Origin: Streptomyces sp. ATexAB-D23
Lineage (GTDB): Bacteria; Actinomycetota; Actinomycetes; Streptomycetales; Streptomycetaceae
Assembly (NCBI RefSeq): GCF_000373645.1
Contig: NZ_KB892008.1
Location: forward strand, 111,565 to 175,564
Length of the DNA: 64,000 bases
Reading direction: 5' to 3'
Position numbers and translations under genes: made by a program. Positions 10,464 through 18,423 of this stretch are shown in pieces (the first letter of the stretch is position 1; each line of letters begins with the position of its first letter). The notes beneath the pieces were generated by a model, which was not told the DNA's origin, did not search any database, and saw only the letters and a list, made by a program, of their open reading frames with translations.

Positions 10464-11246
10464 TCAGCTCAGCAGTCCCGTCCGGACGGGCTCGGAAGCC
10501 GCGTGGGGGTGTACGTGGTCGTGGCCGGGCAGGGCGTGCTGCCCGACGGCCTTCGGGGGCGGCCCGTCGTGCATGACACACCCGTCGCGGAGCACGACCG
10601 CCCGGTCGATCAGGGGCTCCAGCGGGCCGAGCTCGTGCAGGACGAGGAGCACGGTGGCACCGGCCGCGACCTGTTCGCGCAGGGTGGCGGCGAGGATCTC
10701 CTGGCTGGCCAGGTCGACGCCCGCCATCGGCTCGTCCATGATCAGCAGCTCGGGCTCGGCGGCGAGCGCGCGGGCGATCAGCACGCGCTGGTGCTGGCCG
10801 CCGGAGAGGGCGCCGACCGAGTCCCTGGCGCGGTCGGCGAGGCCGACGAGCTCGATGGCCCGGTCGACGGCGGCGCGGTCGGCCTTGCGGGGCAGGCCCA
10901 GCCGGGTGCGGGACAGCCGCCCGGAGGCGACGACCTCGCGGATCGTGGCGGGCACGCCGCCGGCGGCCGTGGTGCGCTGCGGCACGTAGCCGACCCGGGC
11001 CCATGCGCGGAAGCGGCGCAGCGGGGTGCCGAAGAGCTCGACGGTGCCGCCGCTCAGGGGGACCTGGCCGATGACGGAGCGGACGGCGGTGGACTTGCCC
11101 GAGCCGTTGGCGCCGAGCAGCGCGACGACCTCGCCGCGGCGCACGGTCAGGTCGATGCCGCGCAGCACGGGGCGTGCCCCGAGGGTGGCGGTGGCGTCAC
11201 GGACGACGATCACGGGGTCGGGGGTGGTGCTCTGGGGCTCGGGCAT
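10464..11246 (-). CDS. znuC: zinc ABC transporter ATP-binding protein ZnuC
   Basis: The 260-residue nucleotide-binding subunit shows Walker A GANGSGKST near residue 50, a Q-loop, the signature LSGGQ and Walker B LLIMDEP near 175. It powers zinc import with ZnuB. The C-terminus is His-rich (GHDHVHPHA), which may bind metal. I chose the ATG at 11246 because GGAGG lies 5 nt upstream. A GTG at 11306 overlaps the znuA stop (GTGA) and would add 20 low-complexity residues, so it is the alternative. Confidence 0.93.
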   Translation of the reverse strand: MPEPQSTTPDPVIVVRDATATLGARPVLRGIDLTVRRGEVVALLGANGSGKSTAVRSVIGQVPLSGGTVELFGTPLRRFRAWARVGYVPQRTTAAGGVPATIREVVASGRLSRTRLGLPRKADRAAVDRAIELVGLADRARDSVGALSGGQHQRVLIARALAAEPELLIMDEPMAGVDLASQEILAATLREQVAAGATVLLVLHELGPLEPLIDRAVVLRDGCVMHDGPPPKAVGQHALPGHDHVHPHAASEPVRTGLLS

Positions 11247-11302
11247 GAGCGCCTCCGGTGCTGCTGAGCGGGTCGGGCCGAGGGGTTCGGTGGGGTCGTC
11301 GC

Positions 11303-12265
11303 TCACTTCGCGCCGAGCGCGGTGCGCAGGGCGGCGAGGTTGGACTTCATGACCTCGATGTAGTCATCGCCCTTGGAGGTGTCGGTGATTCCCTCCAGCG
11401 GGTCCAGGACGTCGGTCTTCAGCCCGGTGTCGCGGGCGACGGTCTTCGCCGTCTTGTCGCTGGCGAGCGTTTCGAAGAAGACGGTGGTGACCTTCTTCTC
11501 CTTCGCGACGGAGTGCAGGGCGCTGATGCGGGCGGGGCTGGGCTCGGCCTCGGGGTCGATGCCCGCGATGCCCTCCTGGGTGAGGCCGTAGCGCTCGGCC
11601 AGGTACCCGAAGGCGGAGTGGGTGGTGATGAAGGTCTTGGTCGCGGTGTCCTTCAGCCCCGTCCGGTACGCCGTGTCGAGCGCGCCGAGCTCCTTGACCA
11701 GGGCGGCGGTGTTCTTGCGGTAGTCCGCGGCGTGGTCCGGGTCGGTCTTCTCCAGGGACTTGCCGACGCCCTTGGCGACCTCGGTGTACTTCACCGGGTC
11801 CAGCCAGATGTGCGGGTCGGCGCCGGCCTCCTCGCCCTCGTGCTCGTGCGCGTCGTGGCCGTGCTCCTCGTCGCCGACCTCCGTGCCGTGGTCCTCCAGC
11901 GTGGTCAGCGTCGTGACGTCGAGGGTGTTCGAGGAGTCGGACTGCTTGATCGCGTCGTCCACGGCGGGCTGGATGCCCTTGAGGTAGAGGATGAAGTCGG
12001 CGTCGCCGAGGCCGCCGATCTGCCGGGGGCTGAGCTCCAGGTCGTGGGGTTCCACGCCGGGCTTGGTCAGGGTGGAGACGGAGACGTGGTCGCCGCCTAT
12101 TCGCTCGGCCAGGAACTGCATCGGGTAGAAGGACGCCACCACGTCCAGCCGGTCGCCGTTCTTGTGATCGGAGGCGTTGGAGGTCGAGCAGGCGGAGAGG
12201 GTGGTGAGCCCGAGGACGGCTGCGCCTGCGACGGCGGCGGTGGGTATGAGGCGGCGTACGTTCAT
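11303..12265 (-). CDS. znuA: zinc ABC transporter substrate-binding lipoprotein ZnuA
   Basis: The 320-residue protein starts with a lipoprotein signal peptide (cleavage before the Cys in LSACSTS, about residue 26). It is a cluster A-I metal-binding protein with a His/Asp-rich loop, EEHGHDAHEHEGEE, near residue 125 that is typical of zinc rather than manganese binders. It captures extracellular Zn for ZnuBC. The ATG has no Shine-Dalgarno sequence. A TTGACA ... 18 nt ... GAAAAT promoter ends 7 nt before it, which predicts a leaderless mRNA. Two Zur-like boxes cover that promoter. Confidence 0.94.
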   Translation of the reverse strand: MNVRRLIPTAAVAGAAVLGLTTLSACSTSNASDHKNGDRLDVVASFYPMQFLAERIGGDHVSVSTLTKPGVEPHDLELSPRQIGGLGDADFILYLKGIQPAVDDAIKQSDSSNTLDVTTLTTLEDHGTEVGDEEHGHDAHEHEGEEAGADPHIWLDPVKYTEVAKGVGKSLEKTDPDHAADYRKNTAALVKELGALDTAYRTGLKDTATKTFITTHSAFGYLAERYGLTQEGIAGIDPEAEPSPARISALHSVAKEKKVTTVFFETLASDKTAKTVARDTGLKTDVLDPLEGITDTSKGDDYIEVMKSNLAALRTALGAK

Positions 12266-12279
12266 GACAGTCATTTTCA
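12265..12279 (-). promoter_or_regulatory. Zur box 1 overlapping the znuA -10
   Basis: On the plus strand TGACAGTCATTTTCA matches the TGaaAatgattTTCA-type Zur box of Streptomyces. It covers the predicted -10 (GAAAAT, 12273-12278 on the minus strand) and touches the znuA start codon. Confidence 0.7.
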
Positions 12280-12286
12280 ACAAAAG

Positions 12287-12301
12287 TGGAAACGATTGTC
12301 A
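12287..12301 (-). promoter_or_regulatory. Zur box 2 overlapping the znuA -35
   Basis: TGGAAACGATTGTCA on the plus strand is a second Zur-like 7-1-7 imperfect palindrome. Its centre is 22 bp from box 1, about two helical turns. It overlaps a perfect TTGACA -35 (12297-12302, minus strand). Confidence 0.7.
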
Positions 12302-12496
12302 ACAAGCCGGGTGGGGCGGGGGGCGCGGTGAGGGGCCGGCACCGGGCGAAGGCGGCGGCTCCGGTATCGATTTGATCGAAGGGGCGTGCCCGCCGGTAAT
12401 CTGGGCCATTCGCCCGCTCGTCTCCCGACCACCACCCCCACAGAGGCGCCCCGGGCCACCCTTGTCCAGTTCCGTCGTCGTAATGAAGAGAGCACC

Positions 12497-13879
12497 GTGG
12501 CCGCCGACAAGATCGACTCCATCGTCAGCCTGAGCAAGCGCCGTGGCTTCGTCTACCCCTGCAGTGAGATCTACGGTGGTCAGCGCGCCGCCTGGGACTA
12601 CGGGCCGCTGGGCGTCGAGCTCAAGGAGAACCTCAAGCGCCAGTGGTGGCGCTACATGGTCACCTCCCGCGAGGACGTGGTCGGCATCGACTCGTCGGTC
12701 ATCCTGGCCCCCGAGGTGTGGGTGGCCTCCGGCCACGTCGCCACGTTCTCCGACCCGCTGACCGAGTGCACCTCCTGCCACAAGCGCTACCGCGCGGACC
12801 ACCTGGAGGAGGCGTACGAGGAGAAGCACGGCAAGCCGCCGGTCAACGGCCTGGCCGACCTCAACTGCCCCAACTGTGGCAACAAGGGCACCTTCACCGA
12901 GCCCAAGCAGTTCTCCGGCCTGCTCTCCACGCACCTCGGCCCGACCCAGGACTCCGGCTCCGTCGCGTACCTGCGCCCCGAGACCGCCCAGGGCATCTTC
13001 ACCAACTTCGGCCAGGTGCAGCAGACCTCGCGCAAGAAGCCGCCGTTCGGCATCGCGCAGATGGGCAAGTCCTTCCGGAACGAGATCACTCCGGGCAACT
13101 TCATCTTCCGCACGCGCGAGTTCGAGCAGATGGAGATGGAGTTCTTCGTCAAGCCGGGTGAGGACGAGCAGTGGCAGGAGTACTGGATGGAGCAGCGCTG
13201 GAACTGGTACACCGGTCTCGGCCTGCGCGAGGAGAACATGCGGTGGTTCGAGCACCCGCAGGAGAAGCTCTCCCACTACTCCAAGCGCACCGCTGACATC
13301 GAGTACCGCTTCCGCTTCGGCGGCAGCGAGTGGGGTGAGCTGGAGGGCGTCGCCAACCGTACGGACTACGACCTCACGGCCCACTCCAAGGCCTCCGGCA
13401 CGGACCTGTCCTTCTTCGACCAGGAGAAGAGCGAGCGCTACACCCCGTACGTCATCGAGCCCGCGGCCGGTGTCGGCCGCGCGATGCTGGCCTTCCTCCT
13501 CGACGCCTACAGCGAGGACGAGGCGCCGAACGCCAAGGGCGTCATGGAGAAGCGCGCCGTGATGCGTCTCGACCCGCGCCTGGCGCCGGTCAAGGTCGCG
13601 GTCCTCCCGCTGTCCCGCAACGCGCAGCTCTCGCCGAAGGCCAAGGGCCTCGCCACGGACCTGCGGCAGAACTGGAACATCGAGTTCGACGACGCGGGCG
13701 CCATCGGCCGCCGCTACCGTCGCCAGGACGAGATCGGCACGCCGTTCTGCGTCACCGTCGACTTCGACACCCTCGACGACAACGCGGTCACCGTCCGCGA
13801 GCGCGACACGATGAAGCAGGAGCGCGTCTCCCTGGACCAGATCCAGGGCTACCTCGGCTCCCGCCTGCTCGGCTGCTGA
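12497..13879 (+). CDS. glyS: glycyl-tRNA synthetase (alpha2 type)
   Basis: The 460-residue class II synthetase charges tRNA-Gly. Visible are motif 1 around [17 protein letters not shown], a zinc-knuckle-like [12 protein letters not shown] ... CPNCGNKG insertion (about 95-140), motif 2 [25 protein letters not shown] and motif 3 [14 protein letters not shown]. An anticodon-binding domain follows (about 350-455). The GTG is preceded by GAAGAGAG; an upstream ATG in frame lacks family similarity. It is divergent from znuA, so the region between them serves both promoters. Confidence 0.97.
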   Translation: MAADKIDSIVSLSKRRGFVYPCSEIYGGQRAAWDYGPLGVELKENLKRQWWRYMVTSREDVVGIDSSVILAPEVWVASGHVATFSDPLTECTSCHKRYRADHLEEAYEEKHGKPPVNGLADLNCPNCGNKGTFTEPKQFSGLLSTHLGPTQDSGSVAYLRPETAQGIFTNFGQVQQTSRKKPPFGIAQMGKSFRNEITPGNFIFRTREFEQMEMEFFVKPGEDEQWQEYWMEQRWNWYTGLGLREENMRWFEHPQEKLSHYSKRTADIEYRFRFGGSEWGELEGVANRTDYDLTAHSKASGTDLSFFDQEKSERYTPYVIEPAAGVGRAMLAFLLDAYSEDEAPNAKGVMEKRAVMRLDPRLAPVKVAVLPLSRNAQLSPKAKGLATDLRQNWNIEFDDAGAIGRRYRRQDEIGTPFCVTVDFDTLDDNAVTVRERDTMKQERVSLDQIQGYLGSRLLGC

Positions 13880-13897
13880 CGGCCGCATCCGCCGACC

Positions 13898-13938
13898 GGG
13901 GCCCCCGGTTCCGCGCCCGCCGCGGAGCCGGGGGCCCC
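13898..13938 (+). terminator. terminator after glyS
   Basis: An 18-bp stem (13898-13915 with 13921-13938, one G-U pair) with a 5-base loop lies 18 bases past the glyS stop. Confidence 0.75.
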
Positions 13939-13992
13939 GTGCGTCCGGAAAACGGGGTGAGGAGGGCGCCCCGTATGGGTACCGTCATCCGC

Positions 13993-14022
13993 ATGTATTC
14001 GTTCTTCCAGATCTACGAGTGA
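13993..14022 (+). CDS. putative 9-residue leader peptide upstream of the DUF6243 gene
   Basis: ATG ... TGA encodes MYSFFQIYE. A TACCGT hexamer at 13980-13985 stands 7 nt before the ATG, the spacing of a leaderless transcript. Five bases after the stop begins an 8-bp-stem hairpin (14028-14035 with 14042-14049). The layout resembles an attenuator leader, but no amino-acid pathway lies downstream, so the reading is speculative. Confidence 0.3.
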   Translation: MYSFFQIYE

Positions 14023-14111
14023 GCGCGCGGCGGGTCCGACCACCCGCCGCCCCCCCCGTATCGATCCAGGGTCGCGACAGACCTCACTGAGACCAGGAAT
14101 GGGAGAACCCC

Positions 14112-14357
14112 GTGGCCAAGAGCCGTAACAACCTCCTCGGCGTCGGCGGACAGCGCAAGAAGCTGTCCCGCACCGGGGCGCAGGGCGTCGGCCCCGCGCG
14201 CGACGCCGACCGCAGGACGGCCGCCGACCAGAAGCAGGAGCTGCTCCGCAAGATGCGGGAGCGGGCCACCGGCGTCGCCGAGCCGGAGACCCCGGACGCC
14301 GGCCAGGAGACCGCCCAGGAGCGCGAGACCCCGCAGGGGAGCGCCGGGCAGAGCTGA
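14112..14357 (+). CDS. small basic DUF6243-like protein
   Basis: The 81-residue protein has a conserved basic N-terminus (MAKSRNNLLGVGGQRKKLSR) and a charged helical middle (DRRTAADQKQELLRKMRERA). Its tail is acidic and proline-rich. I recall this N-terminus from a family of uncharacterised Streptomyces proteins (DUF6243), and its function is unknown. The start is GTG with GGGAG about 7 nt upstream. There is no signal peptide or membrane segment. A 46-bp palindrome follows the stop. Confidence 0.75.
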   Translation: MAKSRNNLLGVGGQRKKLSRTGAQGVGPARDADRRTAADQKQELLRKMRERATGVAEPETPDAGQETAQERETPQGSAGQS

Positions 14358-14366
14358 CCCGTACGA

Positions 14367-14412
14367 CGGAGCCCCGGCGTACGGACCGCGCGGTCCGTAC
14401 GCCGGGGCTCCG
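14367..14412. terminator. 46-bp perfect palindrome, bidirectional terminator
   Basis: Bases 14367-14389 are the exact reverse complement of 14390-14412 (23-bp arms, no loop). It lies between the convergent DUF6243-like gene and the MFS gene. Confidence 0.8.
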
Positions 14413-14432
14413 GCATTCCGGCAGAACCCGCC

Positions 14433-15920
14433 TCACCCCACCGCGCGCGGCAGCCGCAGGCTCAGCAGCGTCGTCAGGGCGACCGCCGCCAGCTGGACCA
14501 GCAGCGTGATGATCAGGGCGTCCCGCATCCCCGAGCCCGGCACCAGGGCCAGGAACAGCGAACCGAGCGTCGCCACGCCCAGCGTCAGCGCGGCCTGCTG
14601 GGTCGTCGTCATCACCCCGCCGCCCACCCCGGCCCGCTCCGGCGGCACATCGGACAGGACGATGCGGAACAGCACCGGCAGCTGGAGGCCCTGGCCGAAA
14701 CCGGCGACGGCCATCCCGGGCACCAGCCCCGCCATCCCCAGGTCCGGCCAGCCGCGCCACACCGTGAGCGCGAGCACCACGACACCGGCCGCCTGCACCA
14801 GCCCGCCCGCCGTCACGACCCGGCTGCCGTAACGCCGAACCAGCCGGGGACCGGCCAGCGAGGCCGCGAAGAAGGCCACCGCCATCGGGGCCATCGACAG
14901 GCCCGAGGCGGCCGGGCCCAGCTCAAGGCCCTGCTGGAGCGCCACCGCGATGACGAACATGAAGCCGCCGAAGCCCACCGAGAACGGGGCCACCAGCGCC
15001 AGCCCGCGCCGCAGCGATTCCAGCCGCAGCAGGCTCGGCGGCACCAGCGGGATCAGCCCGCGCCGGTCCGCCCGCCGCTCCACCCGGTAGAAGGCGCCCG
15101 CCGCGAACGGGAACAGCGCGAGCGACACCCAGGTCCACAGCGGCCAGCCCGCCGCCCGCCCCTCGGTGAGCGGGGCCAGCAGGGTCACCAGCGAGACGGC
15201 GAGCAGCAGCGTGCCCGGTACGTCGACGGGCGCCGGCCGCTCGGAACGGGTCTCCGGCACCGCGCGCGCCGCCAGCACCAGCCCGACCGCAGCCACCGGG
15301 ACGTTGACCAGGAACACCGAGCGCCAGCCCGCGCTCTCGCCGAACACCGACGACAGCGGCGCGGCGGCGACCAGCGCCCCGCCCAGGATCTGGCCCGCGA
15401 CCATGGAGAGCCCGGCCGTCGCCCCGTACAGGCTCATCGCGCGGGCCCGGCGGTGGCCCGAGGTGGCCGCCTGGATGGTGGCGAGCACCTGCGGCAGCAT
15501 CAGGGCCGCCGCCGCGCCCTGCGCCACGCGCGCCCCGACCAGGGACCAGGCGTCCGGCGCGAGCCCGCAGGCCAGGGAGGTCAGCCCGAAGGCCGCCATG
15601 CCGGTCAGGAAGAGCCGCCGCCGGCCCGCCATGTCGCCGAGCCGCCCGCCGAGGACGAGCAGCACGGCGTAGGAGAGCCCGTAGCCCGCGACGACCAGTT
15701 CCAGCAGGGCGGGACCCGCCGCCAGGTCGTGGTCGATGGTGGGCAGGGCGACGTTGACGATGAAGAAGTCGATCAGGGGCAGGGCCGCGCCCAGCAGCAC
15801 GGTGAACAGCCCCAGCGCCCCGAGCGCCGGGGCGGGGTGGTCGTGCCGTGGCACCGGAGACGCGGTGGGGCCTGCCGTCGTCGTGCGTACAGAGGGCGTG
15901 CGTACAGAGGAATCACTCAC
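14433..15920 (-). CDS. DHA2-family MFS efflux transporter (EmrB/QacA type)
   Basis: The 495-residue protein has 14 predicted membrane helices. The motif-A-like GGRLGDMAGRRRLF follows TM2, and the N-terminal helix carries LPLIDFFIVNVALPTI, where the Asp is typical of DHA2 drug exporters. It probably exports a drug or metabolite by proton antiport. GTG start. It is divergent from an XRE regulator, with two palindromes in the 140-bp gap, which suggests direct repression by that regulator. Confidence 0.9.
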   Translation of the reverse strand: MSDSSVRTPSVRTTTAGPTASPVPRHDHPAPALGALGLFTVLLGAALPLIDFFIVNVALPTIDHDLAAGPALLELVVAGYGLSYAVLLVLGGRLGDMAGRRRLFLTGMAAFGLTSLACGLAPDAWSLVGARVAQGAAAALMLPQVLATIQAATSGHRRARAMSLYGATAGLSMVAGQILGGALVAAAPLSSVFGESAGWRSVFLVNVPVAAVGLVLAARAVPETRSERPAPVDVPGTLLLAVSLVTLLAPLTEGRAAGWPLWTWVSLALFPFAAGAFYRVERRADRRGLIPLVPPSLLRLESLRRGLALVAPFSVGFGGFMFVIAVALQQGLELGPAASGLSMAPMAVAFFAASLAGPRLVRRYGSRVVTAGGLVQAAGVVVLALTVWRGWPDLGMAGLVPGMAVAGFGQGLQLPVLFRIVLSDVPPERAGVGGGVMTTTQQAALTLGVATLGSLFLALVPGSGMRDALIITLLVQLAAVALTTLLSLRLPRAVG

Positions 15921-15947
15921 GACAGCGACTCTCGCTCCACTCGGAGC

Positions 15948-15984
15948 CTGGTACCAGAGTGTCTTTATCCTGGTACAAGTACCA
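15948..15984. promoter_or_regulatory. paired palindromic operators between MFS and XRE regulator genes
   Basis: CTGGTACCAG (15948-15957) is a perfect 10-bp palindrome. TGGTACAAGTACCA (15971-15984) is a second inverted repeat with the same GGTAC core. They lie in the divergent promoter region and are good candidates for binding by the adjacent regulator. Confidence 0.5.
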
Positions 15985-16060
15985 CCTGGAACAGCCCGCC
16001 TCTTGTCCGCGGAACCTGGAATCGGCCCGGTCCGTCCCGCACCCTGGAGGAATGACGACG

Positions 16061-16942
16061 ATGGCGACCCCGGCCGCGCGGACGGCCGCCCCCGGCCGCA
16101 GTGAGCCCGAGATCCGGCGGCACGAGCTCGCGAACTTCCTGCGCAGCCGCCGCGAACGCATCACCCCCGAGCAGGTCGGACTCGTCCGGGGCCGCCGTCG
16201 GCGCACGCCGGGGCTGCGCCGCGAGGAGGTCGCCCAGCTCTCCGCCGTCGGCGTGACCTGGTACACCTGGCTCGAACAGGCCAGGGACATCCAGGTCTCG
16301 CCCCAGGTCCTCGACGCGCTCGCACGCGCCCTGCTGCTGGACCGCAGCGAGCGCAGCCACCTCTTCTCGCTGGCGGGCGCCGCCGACCCCGCGCCCGGCA
16401 CCGACTGCCCGCACATCACCCCGGCCCTGCGCGCCATGCTGCGGCAGCTGGAGCCGATCCCCGCCTGCGTGCAGAACAGCCGGTACGACATCCTCGCCCA
16501 CAACCGCACCTACGGGCGGCTGCTCTGCGACATGGACGCGGTCGCCCCCGAGGACCGCAACGTCATGCTGCTCGCCTACACGAACGAGCAGTGGCGCTCC
16601 TCGGTCATGGACACCGCCGAGGTCGCCCGCTATCTGACCGCCAAATTCCGCGCGTCGATGGCCGACCACCTCGCCGAACCCTCCTGGAAGGATCTGCTGG
16701 GGCGGCTGGAGGCGGCCTCACCGGAATTCCGTGAGAACTGGGCCCGGCACGAGGTCGTGGGGGCCGGCAGCCGCTCCAAGATCTTTCGCAACGCCTGGGT
16801 GGGCCTGCTCCGCGTGGAGACCACCGACCTCTGGCTCGGCCCGGCGGCAGGACCCCGGCTGGTCAGCTACGCCCCCCGGGACGAGGAGACCCGCGAGCGC
16901 CTGGAGCGCCTTCAGGAACTGGTCCGCGCCGCCGAGGACTGA
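16061..16942 (+). CDS. XRE-family transcriptional regulator with C-terminal MmyB-like ligand domain
   Basis: The 293-residue protein has an N-terminal helix-turn-helix (about 15-80: ELANFLRSRRERITPEQVGL, then TPGLRREEVAQLSAVGVTWYTWLEQ). The C-terminal domain (about 105-270) is of the MmyB type, a PAS-like fold reported to bind fatty acids. The ATG at 16061 lies 10 nt after GGAGG; an ATG three codons upstream is only 1 nt from it. It is divergent from the MFS gene and overlaps the 3' end of the next, convergent MFS gene by 31 bp. Confidence 0.9.
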   Translation: MATPAARTAAPGRSEPEIRRHELANFLRSRRERITPEQVGLVRGRRRRTPGLRREEVAQLSAVGVTWYTWLEQARDIQVSPQVLDALARALLLDRSERSHLFSLAGAADPAPGTDCPHITPALRAMLRQLEPIPACVQNSRYDILAHNRTYGRLLCDMDAVAPEDRNVMLLAYTNEQWRSSVMDTAEVARYLTAKFRASMADHLAEPSWKDLLGRLEAASPEFRENWARHEVVGAGSRSKIFRNAWVGLLRVETTDLWLGPAAGPRLVSYAPRDEETRERLERLQELVRAAED

Positions 16943-18405
16943 GCGGCGGACAGCGCGTCCATGTCCCCGGTCCCGGGCTCCGCGAGGCGTTCGGCGGTCC
17001 GGCGGGCCGTGTCCCGCGCCCAGCGTCCGCTGCTCAGCGCCCCGACCAGCAGGACGCACAGCCCGCAGCCGGTGACGATCCACCAGCCGGGCCTGCTCGC
17101 CGCCACGAAGCCGTCCGTCGCGCCGGCCGAGGAGCCCCCGCCGCTCATGCCCGCCGCGAGGGCCGCGCCGATCACGGCGACGCCGAGGGTCTGCCCGATC
17201 TGCCGGCTGGTGGACGCGACGGCCGCCGCCACGCCCGCCTGGGAGCGCGGCATGCCGGAGACCGCGGTGTTGGTGATGGGCGCGTTCACCATGCCGAAGC
17301 CCAGACCGAACAGCACATAGGCGGCGAACATCGAGACCGTGCCGGTCTCCGCGTCGAACGCCGCGAGCATCAGCCCGCTCACCGCCATCGCGCAGCCCGC
17401 GACCAGCAGCGGGATGCGCGGCCCGCGCGCGGCCACGAGCCGCCCCGAGAGCGGCGCCAGAACGCAGACCATGGCCGCCATCGGCAGCGTGTACAGACCG
17501 GCCTCCAGCGCGCTCAGCCCCCGGACGTCCTGGAGGTAGAGGGTGTTGAGGAAGAGGAATCCGCCGAGACCGGCGAAGGCGCTGACCGCGATGACGGTGG
17601 CCCCGCTGAACGGGGCGCTGCGGAAGAACCGCAGGTCGATCAGGGGGTCCGTGCGCCGGGGCTCGTACACCAGCAGACCGGCCAGGGAGGCCGCCGCGAG
17701 CGAGGCGAACAGCAGGATCTCGGCGGAGACCCAGCCCTTCTGCGGGGCCTCGATGATCGCGTACGTCAGCGAACCCAGCAGAGTGATCACCAGGAGCTGC
17801 CCCACCGGGTCCGGGCGGCGGGCCCGGTGGGCGCGTGACTCGGGGACGTAGCGCCAGGTCAGCAGCAGGGCGGCGATGCCGACCGGCAGGTTGACCCAGA
17901 AGATCGAGCGCCAGCCCACCGAGTCGACCAGGAGGCCGCCGGCCACCGGGCCCGCCGCCATCGAGATGCCGACGACACCGCCCCAGACGCCGATCGCGCG
18001 GGCGCGCTCACGGGGGTCGGTGAAGGTGTTGGTGATGATCGACATCGCCACCGGGTTGAGCATGGAGCCGCCGACGGCCTGCACCATCCGGAACGCGATC
18101 AGCGCCTCCAGGTTCGGCGCCAGCGAACAGAGCGCCGAGCCCAGCGTGAACAGGACGAGCCCCGCCATGAAGACCTTGCGCCGGCCGATCCGGTCGGCGG
18201 TGGAGCCCGCGAGCATCAGCAGGGACGCGAGGACGAGCGTGTACGCGTCGATCGTCCACTGCATCCCCGCGACGCTCGCGTCCAGCTCCCGGCGCATGGC
18301 GGGCAGGGCGACGTTCAGGGCGGTGGTGTCGAGGCTGACGATCAGCAGACTCATGCAGCAGATCGCCAGCACCAGCATCCGCCGCCGGTGGCTGAGCTCA
18401 GGCAT
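16912..18405 (-). CDS. DHA2-family MFS multidrug transporter
   Basis: The 497-residue, 14-helix protein begins with RRRMLVLAICCMSLLIVSLD, and LDTTALNVALPAMRREL is typical of the DHA2 family. The motif A GSTADRIGRRKVFM follows TM2. It lies 15 bases downstream of the beta-lactamase gene on the same strand. There is no ribosome site before the ATG. TACTAT ends 6 nt upstream, so it may be a leaderless transcript from its own promoter inside the end of the beta-lactamase gene. The C-terminal tail is polar. Confidence 0.9.
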   Translation of the reverse strand: MPELSHRRRMLVLAICCMSLLIVSLDTTALNVALPAMRRELDASVAGMQWTIDAYTLVLASLLMLAGSTADRIGRRKVFMAGLVLFTLGSALCSLAPNLEALIAFRMVQAVGGSMLNPVAMSIITNTFTDPRERARAIGVWGGVVGISMAAGPVAGGLLVDSVGWRSIFWVNLPVGIAALLLTWRYVPESRAHRARRPDPVGQLLVITLLGSLTYAIIEAPQKGWVSAEILLFASLAAASLAGLLVYEPRRTDPLIDLRFFRSAPFSGATVIAVSAFAGLGGFLFLNTLYLQDVRGLSALEAGLYTLPMAAMVCVLAPLSGRLVAARGPRIPLLVAGCAMAVSGLMLAAFDAETGTVSMFAAYVLFGLGFGMVNAPITNTAVSGMPRSQAGVAAAVASTSRQIGQTLGVAVIGAALAAGMSGGGSSAGATDGFVAASRPGWWIVTGCGLCVLLVGALSSGRWARDTARRTAERLAEPGTGDMDALSAAQSSAARTSS

Positions 18406-18410
18406 TCATC

Positions 18411-18423
18411 GATAGTACGACTA
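18411..18423 (-). promoter_or_regulatory. predicted -10 and TetR-like operator before the MFS gene
   Basis: On the minus strand TACTAT (18412-18417) precedes the ATG by 6 nt. It is embedded in the palindrome TAGTACGACTA (18413-18423), which also covers the beta-lactamase stop codon. Confidence 0.4.

Noticed and set aside
11303..11306. GTG at 11306 as the znuC start, translationally coupled to znuA
   Set aside because: The ATG 20 codons downstream has GGAGG at ideal spacing and fits the family length; the longer form adds unconserved residues. It is noted as an alternative.
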